NCBI GenBank assembly: GCA_019119675.1
Contig: DWWO01000006.1
Span: forward strand, 1-49,202
Direction: 5' to 3'
DNA from: Candidatus Mediterraneibacter faecipullorum
GTDB taxonomy: Bacteria; Bacillota; Clostridia; Lachnospirales; Lachnospiraceae
Length of the DNA stretch: 49,202 nucleotides
Shown here: piece after piece, positions 1 through 8,356 of the stretch
Layout: the number at the start of each line of letters is the position of its first letter
Position numbering within the stretch: position 1 is the stretch's first letter
Position numbers and translations under genes: made by a program
The notes under the pieces: generated by a model
The model's database searches: none
What the model saw: only the letters and a program-made list of their open reading frames with translations
What the model was told of the DNA's origin: nothing

Positions 1-42
1 TCTGGTGTCTACGACGTGCAGGTTCAAGTCCTGTTATCCGCA
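1..42 (+). tRNA. tRNA-Leu, 3' part (5' end outside window)
   Basis: The first 42 bases read as the 3' part of a class II tRNA. There is a variable-arm remnant, a T arm at 18-34 (GCAGG, loop TTCAAGT, CCTGT), the 3' acceptor strand TATCCGC at 35-41 and discriminator A at 42. The long variable arm together with discriminator A favours leucine over serine. CCA is not encoded. The anticodon lies upstream of the window, so the isoacceptor cannot be named. Confidence 0.65.
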
Positions 43-53
43 TCGGACCTGAT

Positions 54-92
54 CTCGGACGTGCCTGTAAACGGGGTGCTTCCGAGTTTTTT
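54..92 (+). terminator. Probable intrinsic terminator after tRNA-Leu
   Basis: CTCGGA (54-59) pairs with TCCGAG (81-86) and is followed by six T residues (87-92). The inner stem is imperfect. Confidence 0.45.
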
Positions 93-115
93 CGTATTAT
101 GATAAGGAGGCGGCT

Positions 116-1180
116 ATGAATCATATCAACGAGATCACCCATATTGAGAGTGTCCGTCTCAGTTACGACGGCAAAAGCGTAGTCATCATAGACCAGACAC
201 AACTCCCCAACCGGACAGAATATCTTACGCTGTCTACGGCGCAAGATATATGGGATGCTATCTATCATCTGAAAGTCCGGGGAGCGCCGGCCATCGGTAT
301 CTGTGCAGGATATGGGATCTACTGCCTTGCACTTCAGATCAAAGCTGAGGATTATGCTGGTTTCCTGCGTGAATTCAGGCAGAATAAGGAGTATCTGGAT
401 TCCTCCAGACCGACAGCCGTGAATCTGAGCTGGGCGCTGAACCGGATGGAACGGGTCGTAACAGGGAACAGTGATAAAAAGATAACTGAGATACTGGAAT
501 TGCTGAAAGAGGAATGTCTGAAGATCCATCAGGAGGATATCAGCATGTGCAGAGCGATATCTGAGTATGGACTTTCCCTTCTGAAAGACGGTGACGGCGT
601 CCTTACCCACTGTAATGCCGGCCCTCTTGCCACATCCCGGTACGGGACCGGGCAGGGACCGCTGTTTCTCGGGAAGGAGCGGGGGATGGATTTTCACGTG
701 TATGCAGATGAGACACGTCCGCTTTTGCAGGGAGCAAGGCTTACCGCCTACGAACTTCAGAAGGCCGGGATCGATGTCACGCTGATCTGTGATAACATGG
801 CGAGCATTGTCATGAAGAACGGATGGATTCAGGCGTGCATGGTCGGATGCGACCGGGTGGCCGCTAACGGCGACACGGCAAATAAGATCGGAACGAGTGG
901 TGTGGCCGTACTTGCAAAGTATTACGGGATTCCGTTTTATGTACTTGGACCGACTTCGACGATCGATATGGGATGCAGAAGCGGGGAGAATATTCATATT
1001 GAACTGAGAGCGCCGGAGGAAATTAAAGAAAAATTTTACAGAGAACCCGTGGCGTTGAAGGAAGTGAAATGCTATAATCCTTCCTTTGATGTGACAGACC
1101 ACAGTCTGATCACGGCGATCGTTACAGAGAAAGGGATATGTTATCCTCCGTATTCGGAAAGCCTGGCGAAGCTGTTTTAG
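116..1180 (+). CDS. mtnA: S-methyl-5-thioribose-1-phosphate isomerase
   Basis: This methionine-salvage enzyme converts 5-methylthioribose-1-phosphate to the ribulose form in the cytosol. The 354-residue length fits the family. Visible signatures are RGAPAIG (about 55-61), LTHCNAG with the likely catalytic Cys166, CDNMAS (225-230) and [17 protein letters not shown] with the likely catalytic Asp246. The start is set by AAGGAGG at 104-110. No other salvage gene (mtnK, mtnB or mtnN) lies beside it, so it appears to be a stand-alone transcription unit between a tRNA terminator and the HPr-like gene. Family-level identification is very secure. Whether it serves a full salvage pathway in this organism cannot be seen here. 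Confidence 0.95.
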   Translation: MNHINEITHIESVRLSYDGKSVVIIDQTQLPNRTEYLTLSTAQDIWDAIYHLKVRGAPAIGICAGYGIYCLALQIKAEDYAGFLREFRQNKEYLDSSRPTAVNLSWALNRMERVVTGNSDKKITEILELLKEECLKIHQEDISMCRAISEYGLSLLKDGDGVLTHCNAGPLATSRYGTGQGPLFLGKERGMDFHVYADETRPLLQGARLTAYELQKAGIDVTLICDNMASIVMKNGWIQACMVGCDRVAANGDTANKIGTSGVAVLAKYYGIPFYVLGPTSTIDMGCRSGENIHIELRAPEEIKEKFYREPVALKEVKCYNPSFDVTDHSLITAIVTEKGICYPPYSESLAKLF

Positions 1181-1216
1181 AGAAAATAGGTTTAGAGAAA
1201 ATATTTTATTTTTTGC

Positions 1217-1245
1217 TTGCTGAATCATGGAATTTAGTATATACT
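1217..1245 (+). promoter_or_regulatory. Sigma-A-type promoter for the HPr-like gene
   Basis: The -35 TTGCTG (1217-1222) and -10 TATACT (1240-1245) are 17 bp apart, 30 bp before the start codon. Confidence 0.6.
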
Positions 1246-1275
1246 ACGTAAGGTGCTTAACAGGAGGTCAGAAAT

Positions 1276-1515
1276 ATGGTCGAGAAGAAGATTAAATTCA
1301 TAACATCAGGTCAGTTGATGAGCTTTTGCGACACATGCCAGAAAATGAAATCAGATATTGATGTGACAGATATGGCCAATCGTAATTTCCGCATTGACGG
1401 AAAATCAATCCTCGGGCTCATGTCGATCAAGCTGGGACTGCCTATGCGTCTGATTGTAGACGGTGAGGACGAAGAACTGGCAAACGAGTATTTCACAAAA
1501 TATGAATTTGAATAA
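1276..1515 (+). CDS. HPr-like protein lacking the phosphorylatable histidine
   Basis: This 79-residue protein matches the HPr fold (PTS phosphocarrier family) along its length. The segment GKSILGLMS corresponds to the HPr Ser46 region (KSIMGVMS), and a terminal GEDEELA segment matches the last helix. The active-site segment GLHARPA is replaced by QLMSFCDTC, so there is no His15 and it cannot act as an ordinary phosphocarrier. B. subtilis Crh similarly lacks His15 but keeps Ser46, so a Crh-like signalling role is possible by analogy. The start follows AGGAGG at 1262-1267. It has its own promoter and a terminator, making it monocistronic. The fold is fairly certain and the role is unknown. Confidence 0.75.
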   Translation: MVEKKIKFITSGQLMSFCDTCQKMKSDIDVTDMANRNFRIDGKSILGLMSIKLGLPMRLIVDGEDEELANEYFTKYEFE

Positions 1516-1531
1516 AAAAGACAGAAGCGTC

Positions 1532-1579
1532 AAAAAAAGGAGCAGCCACCGTTCAGAACGGTGAAAATGCTCCTTTTTT
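1532..1579. terminator. Bidirectional terminator between HPr-like gene and MATE gene
   Basis: AAAAAAAGGAGC (1532-1543) pairs with GCTCCTTTTTT (1569-1579), with an inner ACCGTT/AACGGT stem. The last codons and stop of the convergent MATE gene lie inside the hairpin. Confidence 0.8.
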
Positions 1580-2902
1580 GTATGTCTTGAGCAGGAAGAA
1601 TGCCACGACAGCAGCGCAGAGCTCGCCGGCGGGAAATGCAATCCATACACCAACGGGACCGAAAAAGTGCGAGAGCATGTAACTCAGCGGAATTGTGATC
1701 ACAAACTGTCTCAACAGGGAAATGATCAGGGAATCACGCCCGTTTCCCAGCGCCTCGAAAGCACCTGCATAGATGACGCCTATTGAGGAGATGAGGAATC
1801 CGAGGCAGATAATGCGAAGTGCTGTCACGCCGGCACCCATAAGCGCTGCATCTGCATCGAACAAGGTGAAGATCTGTCCCGGAAGGATGAGTGACAGCAG
1901 TGTCCCGATCAGCATGATCGCGGCTGCGCAGCCAAGGCTGTAGCGTATCGTGCTGCGGACTCTTGCGTGTTCGCCGGCGCCGTAGTTGTAGCCAAGGATC
2001 GGGCGCATTCCCTGTACGATCCCGTTTGCAGGCATATAGATAAATGTCTGCAGTTTGAAGTATACGCCGAGTACGGCCACGTACAGATCAGAAAATGAAG
2101 CCAGGATCCGGTTTAGAAGACTGATGAGCACGGATGGGAGCAGCATCATGATGCTGGACGGGATCCCCACACTGTAGATCCGGCGGATGATCTTCCAGTC
2201 CGGTCTCACATATTTCAGGCGTATGCGGACAGCATATGATTTTCTTACATATACAAGTATATATAGGAGAAATGCGCTGATCTGTCCGATGACGGTGGCA
2301 ATAGCTGCTCCGGCAACACCAAGTGCGGGAAAACCGAGCAGCCCGAAGATCAGCACCGGATCGAGGATAATATTGATCACACATCCGACAATGAGAAGAT
2401 ACATGGTGATCTTCATCTTTCCGATACTCTGGAAGATCTTTTCGAATGCAAGCTGCAGCAGTGCGCCGAATGACAGGCAAAGTACGATATAAGTATAATC
2501 ACAGGCATCTTTCAGGATATCAGGATCATCTGTAAACAGATGCAGGAACGGACGGGTGATGAAAATCCCTGCAAGGACGAAGAGGATACAGTGGAAAAAT
2601 GTCAATATGACTCCCAGAGTGGCTGCCCGGTCAGCTTTTTCCTGATCGCCGGAACCGAGATAGATTGAAACGGCAGAGCTTATGCCTACACCGATTCCGA
2701 CTCCGACGGAAACAATGGCATTCTGCAGCGGATAAGCGAGGGAAACTGCGGTCAATGCATCTGTGCCCAGTCTTGAAACATAAATACTGTCTACTATATT
2801 ATAGAGAGACTGGATCAGCATGGACAGCATCATGGGGACGGACATTGAGACAAGCAGCGGGAAAACAGGTTTTGTCCGCATAAATGAATTTTCTCTTTCC
2901 AT
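1553..2902 (-). CDS. MATE family efflux transporter
   Basis: A 449-residue polytopic membrane protein of the MATE (multidrug and toxin extrusion) family. These proteins export cationic compounds in exchange for Na+ or H+. Evidence is about twelve hydrophobic segments, the N-terminal pattern PLLVSMSVPMMLSMLIQSLY and the typical VGVGIGVGISSAVS segment. The two six-helix halves are recognisable. The start follows AAAGGAG (minus strand) with normal spacing. It has a private promoter, and between promoter and start a strong terminator hairpin carries a short upstream ORF, which suggests conditional read-through. The substrate cannot be predicted. Confidence 0.92.
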   Translation of the reverse strand: MERENSFMRTKPVFPLLVSMSVPMMLSMLIQSLYNIVDSIYVSRLGTDALTAVSLAYPLQNAIVSVGVGIGVGISSAVSIYLGSGDQEKADRAATLGVILTFFHCILFVLAGIFITRPFLHLFTDDPDILKDACDYTYIVLCLSFGALLQLAFEKIFQSIGKMKITMYLLIVGCVINIILDPVLIFGLLGFPALGVAGAAIATVIGQISAFLLYILVYVRKSYAVRIRLKYVRPDWKIIRRIYSVGIPSSIMMLLPSVLISLLNRILASFSDLYVAVLGVYFKLQTFIYMPANGIVQGMRPILGYNYGAGEHARVRSTIRYSLGCAAAIMLIGTLLSLILPGQIFTLFDADAALMGAGVTALRIICLGFLISSIGVIYAGAFEALGNGRDSLIISLLRQFVITIPLSYMLSHFFGPVGVWIAFPAGELCAAVVAFFLLKTYKKGAFSPF

Positions 2903-2915
2903 GAATAAACTCCTT

Positions 2916-2969
2916 TCAAATAATAAAAAAAGCCATATGCCTGTTTGGATTCTGAAACAGGAAAACCAT
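2916..2969 (-). other. Possible 17-codon upstream ORF in the MATE leader
   Basis: On the minus strand an ATG at 2969-2967 opens a 17-codon frame, MVFLFQNPNRHMAFFII, ending in TGA (2918-2916) just before the MATE ribosome binding site. The frame runs through both arms and the U-tract of the leader terminator. No good Shine-Dalgarno sequence precedes it, so translation is uncertain. Confidence 0.3.
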
Positions 2970-2981
2970 ATGACTTGAAAG
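2917..2981 (-). terminator. Leader terminator (attenuator candidate) upstream of MATE gene
   Basis: On the minus strand, AAGTCATATG pairs with CATATGGCTT, with an inner CCTGTTT/AAACAGG stem, followed by TTTTTTTATTATTT. It lies between the promoter (3008-3036) and the start codon (2902), so it must be bypassed for the exporter to be made. Confidence 0.75.
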
Positions 2982-3007
2982 AATATACTCTTTTTTACGC
3001 ACCGACA

Positions 3008-3036
3008 ATGATAGCACAGAGGTGCTGATCAGTCAA
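3008..3036 (-). promoter_or_regulatory. Promoter of the MATE gene
   Basis: Minus-strand -35 TTGACT (3036-3031) and -10 TATCAT (3013-3008) with a 17-bp spacer. It lies downstream of mntP, so the MATE gene is independently transcribed. Confidence 0.75.
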
Positions 3037-3057
3037 TGGAAAACTGAAAATAGTATA

Positions 3058-3084
3058 CAGTCCGGCAGACTCTGCGCAGGACTG
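3058..3084 (-). terminator. Possible terminator after mntP
   Basis: CAGTCC (3058-3063) pairs with GGACTG (3079-3084), with an inner GCAGA/TCTGC stem, directly after the mntP stop. The following T-rich run is weak. Confidence 0.45.
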
Positions 3085-3645
3085 TTATAAGATCCCGAGA
3101 TGTTCCAGCAGGATTTTGACTCCCAGCAGGATCAGGATGGCGCCGCCGGCAAATTCGGCTTTTGATTTATATTTTGTACCGAAGACATTCCCGATTTTTA
3201 CACCGATGGCGGAGATCACAAATGTAGTGACGCCGATAAATGATACAGCGGCGATGATATGTACATCAAGGAAAGCGAAGGTAATACCAACCGCAAGCGC
3301 ATCGATACTTGTTGCGACGGCCAGCAGGAACATAGTCCTGATGTCCAGAGAATCATCCTCTTTCTCACAGTCGCCTGAACAGGCTTCCTTGATCATGTTT
3401 GCGCCTATGATACCCAGGAGGATGAAAGCGATCCAGTGGTCGATGGCGGTGATCTTGTCACGGAACTGGTAGCCCAGCAGATATCCCAGAGCCGGCATCA
3501 GAGCCTGGAATCCTCCGAACCACAAGCCTACGATCCCGGCTTTTCTGACTGAAATCTTCGGCATGGCAAGTCCTTTGCAGACAGAGACGGCAAAGGCGTC
3601 CATTGATAAACCTACGGCAAGTATAAAGAGTTCTAATAATCCCAT
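3085..3645 (-). CDS. mntP: Manganese efflux pump MntP
   Basis: A 186-residue, six-helix inner-membrane protein of the MntP (formerly DUF204/YebN) family that exports Mn2+. Diagnostic features are the paired acidic motifs [14 protein letters not shown] near residue 15 and [14 protein letters not shown] near residue 115, which are the two inverted repeats of the fold. The length is typical. The start is chosen from AAGGAG at 3661-3656. The 5' leader carries a yybP-ykoY riboswitch and terminator, so expression should rise with cytosolic Mn2+. That independently supports the function. Confidence 0.95.
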   Translation of the reverse strand: MGLLELFILAVGLSMDAFAVSVCKGLAMPKISVRKAGIVGLWFGGFQALMPALGYLLGYQFRDKITAIDHWIAFILLGIIGANMIKEACSGDCEKEDDSLDIRTMFLLAVATSIDALAVGITFAFLDVHIIAAVSFIGVTTFVISAIGVKIGNVFGTKYKSKAEFAGGAILILLGVKILLEHLGIL

Positions 3646-3677
3646 TTTCTTTTCTCCTTAGTGTAAGATTGATTGCA

Positions 3678-3707
3678 TAAAAAAAGCAGGCACATGCTGT
3701 ACCTGTC
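3678..3707 (-). terminator. Expression-platform terminator of the mntP riboswitch
   Basis: On the minus strand CAGGTAC (3705-3699) pairs with GTGCCTG (3693-3687), followed by CTTTTTTTATG. A neighbouring hairpin, CATGTACAG/CTGTACATG (3715-3739), overlaps the aptamer's 3' strand and is the likely switching element. Confidence 0.75.
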
Positions 3708-3734
3708 ATAAAAACATGTACAGCAAAAAACTGT

Positions 3735-3826
3735 ACATGAGTCTCATTATTTAAGATAAGCCAGGCCCCGTCAAGACCAGTATGTTGACTTACCACGCAG
3801 GAATACGCCAATTACTCCCTCACGAA
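3735..3826 (-). promoter_or_regulatory. yybP-ykoY (Mn2+) riboswitch aptamer
   Basis: The minus-strand leader contains both conserved aptamer blocks. GAGGGAGTA (3821-3813) carries the GGGAGUA signature, and AATGAGACTCAT (3748-3737) carries the GAGAC signature. They are separated by a variable hairpin region. This aptamer class senses Mn2+ and commonly precedes MntP exporters, which is the gene here. Confidence 0.85.
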
Positions 3827-3834
3827 CTGATAAT

Positions 3835-3863
3835 ATATTATCATCAGATAACAGTGAATGCAA
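3835..3863 (-). promoter_or_regulatory. Promoter of the mntP transcript
   Basis: Minus-strand -35 TTGCAT (3863-3858) and -10 TAATAT (3840-3835), spacer 17 bp, immediately upstream of the riboswitch. Confidence 0.7.
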
Positions 3864-3904
3864 GAAAAAAATCCGGTTAGAAAGAAGTTTTCCGTTTCAC
3901 AGGA

Positions 3905-3933
3905 TTGACATATTTTTTTGATAAACTTACACT
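3905..3933 (+). promoter_or_regulatory. Promoter of the two-component operon
   Basis: -35 TTGACA (3905-3910) and -10 TACACT (3928-3933), spacer 17 bp. Confidence 0.6.
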
Positions 3934-3989
3934 GTTTATTAATGATGGAGAAACAGGTCTGACCGTGTACATAAAAGGAGGAAACGGCG

Positions 3990-4676
3990 ATGGAAAATAT
4001 GAATATAAAGATCCTTGTTGTAGATGATGAAAGCAGGATGCGTAAACTGGTAAAGGATTTCCTTGCCAGAGAGGGATATACGGTCCTTGAGGCCGGCGAC
4101 GGGATGGAGGCAATGGATGTTTTCTATGAGGAAAAAGATATCGCGCTTGTCATTCTTGACGTGATGATGCCGAAGATGGACGGCTGGCAGGTATGCCGCG
4201 AGATCCGGGAATCTTCGAAAGTGCCGATCATCATGCTGACAGCCAGGTCAGAAGAACGCGATGAACTGCAGGGATTTGAACTGGGAGTGGATGAGTATAT
4301 TTCCAAGCCGTTCAGCCCGAAGATCCTGGTGGCCAGGGTGAATGCGATCCTGCGCAGATCGCTGGGAAATGCGGGCGGTGATGTAATCGAAGCCGGAGGT
4401 ATTGTGGTAGATAAAGCTGCACATATTGTGAAGATAGACGGTGCACAGATAGAATTGAGCTATAAGGAGTTCGAACTGCTCTCCTATTTTATGGAGAATC
4501 AGGGGATAGCGCTTTCAAGAGAAAAAATTCTGAACAATGTGTGGAATTATGATTATTTCGGGGATGCCAGGACTATTGATACCCATGTCAAAAAGCTGAG
4601 GAGCAAACTGGGAGCCAAAGGAGAATATATCCGGACGATATGGGGAATGGGCTATAAATTCGAGGTGGATTCATGA
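3990..4676 (+). CDS. OmpR/PhoB-family response regulator
   Basis: A 228-residue response regulator. The receiver domain spans about residues 6-120, with acidic pocket DDE (12-14), phospho-acceptor Asp57 in LVILDVMMPKMDG and the switch lysine in SKPF. The C-terminal winged-helix DNA-binding domain (about 130-226) ends in the family-typical TIDTHVKKLRSKLG and IRTIWGMGYKFE. AAAGGAGG at 3975-3982 fixes the start. Its stop overlaps the start of the histidine kinase gene by 4 bp (ATGA), so the two are translationally coupled and form one system. The stimulus and regulon are not evident. Confidence 0.95.
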   Translation: MENMNIKILVVDDESRMRKLVKDFLAREGYTVLEAGDGMEAMDVFYEEKDIALVILDVMMPKMDGWQVCREIRESSKVPIIMLTARSEERDELQGFELGVDEYISKPFSPKILVARVNAILRRSLGNAGGDVIEAGGIVVDKAAHIVKIDGAQIELSYKEFELLSYFMENQGIALSREKILNNVWNYDYFGDARTIDTHVKKLRSKLGAKGEYIRTIWGMGYKFEVDS

Positions 4677-6166
4677 AATATTCGATAAGACGGCAGATGG
4701 CGGCAATTTTTATCGGCCTGTTTGTCTGTATACTGGGCGCCGTGCTCATTATCAATAATGGCTTCCTCGGAAGATATTATCTCTCGCATAAAGCGAAAGA
4801 TCTGGTTCGGACATATTACGCCGTGGATGAAGTGCTCCAGGAGGGCAGCCTGACAGATCTGTCAGTGCTTAATGGTATTATAAGCCGGACAGAGCGGGGG
4901 AATATCGATATCGTTGTCACGGACAGCGGCGGAAAGGCAGTCTTTTCTACCCTGGGGGAGAGCGATCCGAGACTGAGCCAGATGATCAGTGATGTTGTCG
5001 GTCAGAATATTGATGCGGATGCAGTTCTTGAGCAGACTGAAAATTTTACAATATACCGCTCGACAGCGGACAGTGATCTGAATAATGTGGAATATCTCAG
5101 GATGTGGGGAATATTCTCAGACGGCTCATGGTTTGTGATGCAGAGCCCTCTGGCGAGTATCAGAGAGAGCGCGGCTCTGGCAAACCAGTTTCTGATCTAT
5201 CTGGGAGCCGTCGGTATCTTTGTCGGCGGAGTGCTTGTGTGGCTCCTGTCACGGCGGATCACGCAGCCGCTGATGGAGCTGACGCGTCTTTCGCAGGAGA
5301 TGGCGAATTTGAATTTCGATGCAAAGTATACAAGTGGAGGCCTGGATGAGATCGGTGTTCTGGGAAGTAACTTCAACAGGATGTCCGAACAGCTTGAAAA
5401 GACGATTTCGGAGCTCAAGAGTGCGAATAACCAGCTTCAGAAAGATATCGAGCAGAAGGAAAAGATGGAAGAGATGCGAAATGAATTTCTCGGAAACGTC
5501 TCACATGAACTCAAGACTCCGATCGCATTGATACAGGGATATGCCGAAGGACTGAGGGAAGGGGTAAATGATGACCCGGAGAGCCGTGAATTCTATTGTG
5601 AAGTTATCATGGATGAAGCGGACAAGATGAACCAGATGGTAAAGAATCTGCTGACGCTGAATCAGCTTGAGTTTGGTTCGGACGAGGTACAGTTTGATCG
5701 CTTTGATATTGTCGGTCTGGTCCGGGGAGTTATTGCAAGCTGTGAGATACTGATCCAGCAGGCGGGAGCGACTGTGGATTTTATTGCTGATGAAAAGCTG
5801 GATGTCTGGGCAGATGAATTTAAGACCGAGCAGGTTGTCCGGAATTATCTGACGAATGCGATCCACCATGTAGAAAATGAGAAGCGGATAGAGGTGAGGA
5901 TCAGACGAGACGGGGATAAGGCGCATGTGACAGTCTTTAACAGCGGAAAACCGATTCCGGAGGAAGACATTCCAAAACTGTGGGATAAGTTCTATAAAGT
6001 GGATAAAGCGCATACAAGAGAGTATGGAGGAAACGGTATAGGGCTTTCAATTGTAAAAGCGATCATGGAGTCGTTCCATCAGGAGTACGGAGTGCGCAAT
6101 TTTGATAACGGCGTGGAATTCTGGTTTGATCTGGATGCAAAAACAGAAAATACTTCTTTACATTAA
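4673..6166 (+). CDS. Sensor histidine kinase (HAMP, HisKA, HATPase)
   Basis: A 497-residue membrane sensor kinase partnering the preceding response regulator. TM1 is at about 10-29, followed by an extracytoplasmic sensor of about 140 residues, TM2 at about 173-193, and a HAMP linker at about 194-246. The dimerisation/phosphoacceptor domain has His278 in GNVSHELKTP. The ATPase domain has an N-box near VVRNYLTNAIHH and a G-box GGNGIGLSIVKA. All catalytic motifs are intact. The N-box NxxxNA pattern and HELKTP place it in the PhoR/ResE-like class. The gene is followed by a hairpin terminator. The ligand is unknown. Confidence 0.93.
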   Translation: MKYSIRRQMAAIFIGLFVCILGAVLIINNGFLGRYYLSHKAKDLVRTYYAVDEVLQEGSLTDLSVLNGIISRTERGNIDIVVTDSGGKAVFSTLGESDPRLSQMISDVVGQNIDADAVLEQTENFTIYRSTADSDLNNVEYLRMWGIFSDGSWFVMQSPLASIRESAALANQFLIYLGAVGIFVGGVLVWLLSRRITQPLMELTRLSQEMANLNFDAKYTSGGLDEIGVLGSNFNRMSEQLEKTISELKSANNQLQKDIEQKEKMEEMRNEFLGNVSHELKTPIALIQGYAEGLREGVNDDPESREFYCEVIMDEADKMNQMVKNLLTLNQLEFGSDEVQFDRFDIVGLVRGVIASCEILIQQAGATVDFIADEKLDVWADEFKTEQVVRNYLTNAIHHVENEKRIEVRIRRDGDKAHVTVFNSGKPIPEEDIPKLWDKFYKVDKAHTREYGGNGIGLSIVKAIMESFHQEYGVRNFDNGVEFWFDLDAKTENTSLH

Positions 6167-6207
6167 AGTGAAAATGCGATAAAATGTTAACGTTATAGAG
6201 TGATCTT

Positions 6208-6265
6208 AAGGCATACGGCATGCCGACTGTCAGCAGTGGGCGTGGGTATGCCTTATATCATTTTT
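6208..6265 (+). terminator. Intrinsic terminator after the two-component operon
   Basis: AAGGCATAC (6208-6216) pairs perfectly with GTATGCCTT (6246-6254) around a long loop that itself folds. A T-rich run ending in TTTTT follows. Confidence 0.7.
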
Positions 6266-6293
6266 AGAAAAAGAGAATGAGGAGGAAGTTGCA

Positions 6294-7700
6294 GTGTATG
6301 ACAAGATTTACAGTGTCGTACAGACGGTAGACGACTTTGTATGGAGCTGGTGGATGATCATCCTTCTGCTGGGAACCCATGTTTTCCTGACGCTGAGGAC
6401 AGGATTTATCCAGAGAAAGACGATCACAAAGGGAATCCCGCTGTCTGTATCAAAAGAGGAAGGTGCTGACGGCGAAGTCAGTCAGTTTGGAGCGCTGGCA
6501 ACAGCACTGGCATCTACGATCGGAACAGGTAACATTATTGGTGTGGGAACAGCGATAGCACTGGGCGGTCCGGGAGCCGTGTTATGGTGCTGGCTGACAG
6601 GGGTGTTTGGCATTGCCACAAAATATGCAGAGTCACTGATAGCCGTCAAATACCGTGTGAAGACACCTGACGGTAGAATGCAGGGAGGCGCCATGTATGC
6701 GCTTGAACGCGGCCTGAACATGAAATGGCTCGGTATGATCTTCGCGGTCTTCGCCGGCTTTGCATCGTTCGGTATCGGATGCGCGACTCAGGTCAATGCT
6801 ATTGCAGAAGTCTGCAATACCAATCTGGGAATCGACCCGTGGATCATTGGCGTAGTGGTTGCAGTTTTGACGGCATTTGTTATCTTTGGCGGAATTAAGA
6901 GCATTGCAAGTGTGTGTGAGAAACTGGTCCCGTTTATGGCGCTTTTTTACGTCATCGGCTGTATTATTATCCTGGGAATCAATCATGAGTTCCTTATCCC
7001 GACTATTACTACGATATGCCGTCTTGCGTTTGCGGATAAAGGCGCGGTAATCGGCGGTCTTGTCGGAGGCGGACTGCGTTATGCGATCCAGTACGGAGTT
7101 GCCAGAGGACTTTTCTCCAATGAATCCGGCATGGGATCCGCACCGATCGCGGCAGCTGCGGCAAGGACCAGAAATCCGGTCCGTCAGGCACTGGTTTCTT
7201 CGACAGGAACGTTCTGGGATACAGTCGTTGTCTGTCTGATGACAGGGCTTGTGCTTGTATCGACCATGCTGAAGAACCCGGAGCTCCTCTCATCGGTAGA
7301 TAACGGAGGACAGCTTACAACGATGGCGTTTTCGCAGATACCGTTTTTTGGACCGTTTATCCTTGTTGTAGGTATCATTACATTTGCATATTCAACGATT
7401 CTCGGCTGGGCATATTACGGGGAACGGTGTGTGGAATATTTTGCAGGAAAGTTCGGACTCATTCCGTACAGAGTGCTTTATGTGGCTGTTGCGCTGATCG
7501 CACCTGTCCTGGCGCTTGATCTGGTCTGGCTGGTTGCAGATATCCTTAATGCGCTTATGGCAATTCCGAACCTCATTGCAGTCCTGCTGCTTTCGCCGGT
7601 TATTGTTAAAGAAACGAAAAAATATGTTAACAACCTGGATGCGGTAGATGACACGCCGATCCCGGTGATTGAGACAGGTATCGGGAACGGGAAAAAATAA
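6294..7700 (+). CDS. Sodium:alanine symporter (AGCS family)
   Basis: A 468-residue membrane transporter of the alanine or glycine:cation symporter family, taking up Ala or Gly with Na+. Family signatures are GALATALASTIGTGNIIGVG (about 63-82), GMQGGAMYALERGL and the SNESGMGSAPIAAAAA segment in the middle. There are around ten hydrophobic helices. The start is GTG at 6294, eight bases after AGGAGG. The nearby ATG at 6298 is out of frame. It is preceded by a terminator and followed closely by hisH, so it may be read through into the histidine genes. The alanine versus glycine preference is unresolved. Confidence 0.92.
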   Translation: MYDKIYSVVQTVDDFVWSWWMIILLLGTHVFLTLRTGFIQRKTITKGIPLSVSKEEGADGEVSQFGALATALASTIGTGNIIGVGTAIALGGPGAVLWCWLTGVFGIATKYAESLIAVKYRVKTPDGRMQGGAMYALERGLNMKWLGMIFAVFAGFASFGIGCATQVNAIAEVCNTNLGIDPWIIGVVVAVLTAFVIFGGIKSIASVCEKLVPFMALFYVIGCIIILGINHEFLIPTITTICRLAFADKGAVIGGLVGGGLRYAIQYGVARGLFSNESGMGSAPIAAAAARTRNPVRQALVSSTGTFWDTVVVCLMTGLVLVSTMLKNPELLSSVDNGGQLTTMAFSQIPFFGPFILVVGIITFAYSTILGWAYYGERCVEYFAGKFGLIPYRVLYVAVALIAPVLALDLVWLVADILNALMAIPNLIAVLLLSPVIVKETKKYVNNLDAVDDTPIPVIETGIGNGKK

Positions 7701-7738
7701 GCCGATGGATTTTTAGATACAGAAGCGGAGGAAAAAGG

Positions 7739-8344
7739 ATGATAGCGATTATTGACTATGATGCAGGTAATATAAAGAGTGTGGAAAAAGCACTGCTCTT
7801 TCTCGGTCAGGAAGTAAAAGTGACCGGCGATAAAGAGACGATCCTGTCGGCTGATAAGGTGATCCTGCCCGGTGTAGGGGCTTTTGGAGATGCGATGGCT
7901 ACAATCCGTGAAAGAGGGCTGGAGAGTGTGATCCGCCATGTCGCAGAAAGTGGAACTCCGTTCCTTGGAATCTGTCTCGGGCTGCAGCTCCTCTTTGAGC
8001 GCAGTGATGAGGCTCCGGGGACAGAGGGACTTGGAATCCTGAAAGGGGAGATCCTGAAAATTCCGGAAAAAGATGGGCTGAAGATCCCTCATATGGGATG
8101 GAATTCACTTCATCTGGAGAATGATGGCAGACTGTTTCGCGGAGTTGCAGAAGGAGCCTGTGTTTACTTCGTTCACTCCTATTATCTGAAGGCAGCCGAT
8201 GCGCAGATCGTGAAAGCCTCCACGGATTACTGTACACATATCCATGCTTCCGTGGAGAAAGACAATGTGTTTGCATGCCAGTTCCATCCGGAGAAGAGCA
8301 GTGATGTGGGACTTCAGATACTGAAGAATTTTGTGGAACTGTAG
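7739..8344 (+). CDS. hisH: Imidazole glycerol phosphate synthase, glutaminase subunit
   Basis: A 201-residue class I glutamine amidotransferase subunit that supplies ammonia to HisF in the fifth step of histidine biosynthesis. The catalytic triad is visible: Cys in [13 protein letters not shown] (about residue 80) and His/Glu in CQFHPEKS (about 180-187). The oxyanion-loop region [10 protein letters not shown] is present. A GGAGG motif precedes the start. HisF follows 12 bp after the stop, the usual pairing of the two subunits. No other his genes are in the window, so the pathway genes are dispersed or lie elsewhere. Confidence 0.96.
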   Translation: MIAIIDYDAGNIKSVEKALLFLGQEVKVTGDKETILSADKVILPGVGAFGDAMATIRERGLESVIRHVAESGTPFLGICLGLQLLFERSDEAPGTEGLGILKGEILKIPEKDGLKIPHMGWNSLHLENDGRLFRGVAEGACVYFVHSYYLKAADAQIVKASTDYCTHIHASVEKDNVFACQFHPEKSSDVGLQILKNFVEL

Positions 8345-8356
8345 GAGGGAAACGAT

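Noticed and set aside
3058-3084. Second copy of the REP-like palindrome of 15776-15849
   Set aside because: Only the ends (CAGTCCGGC and GGACTGTTAT) are alike. The length and interior differ, so it is more simply the mntP terminator.
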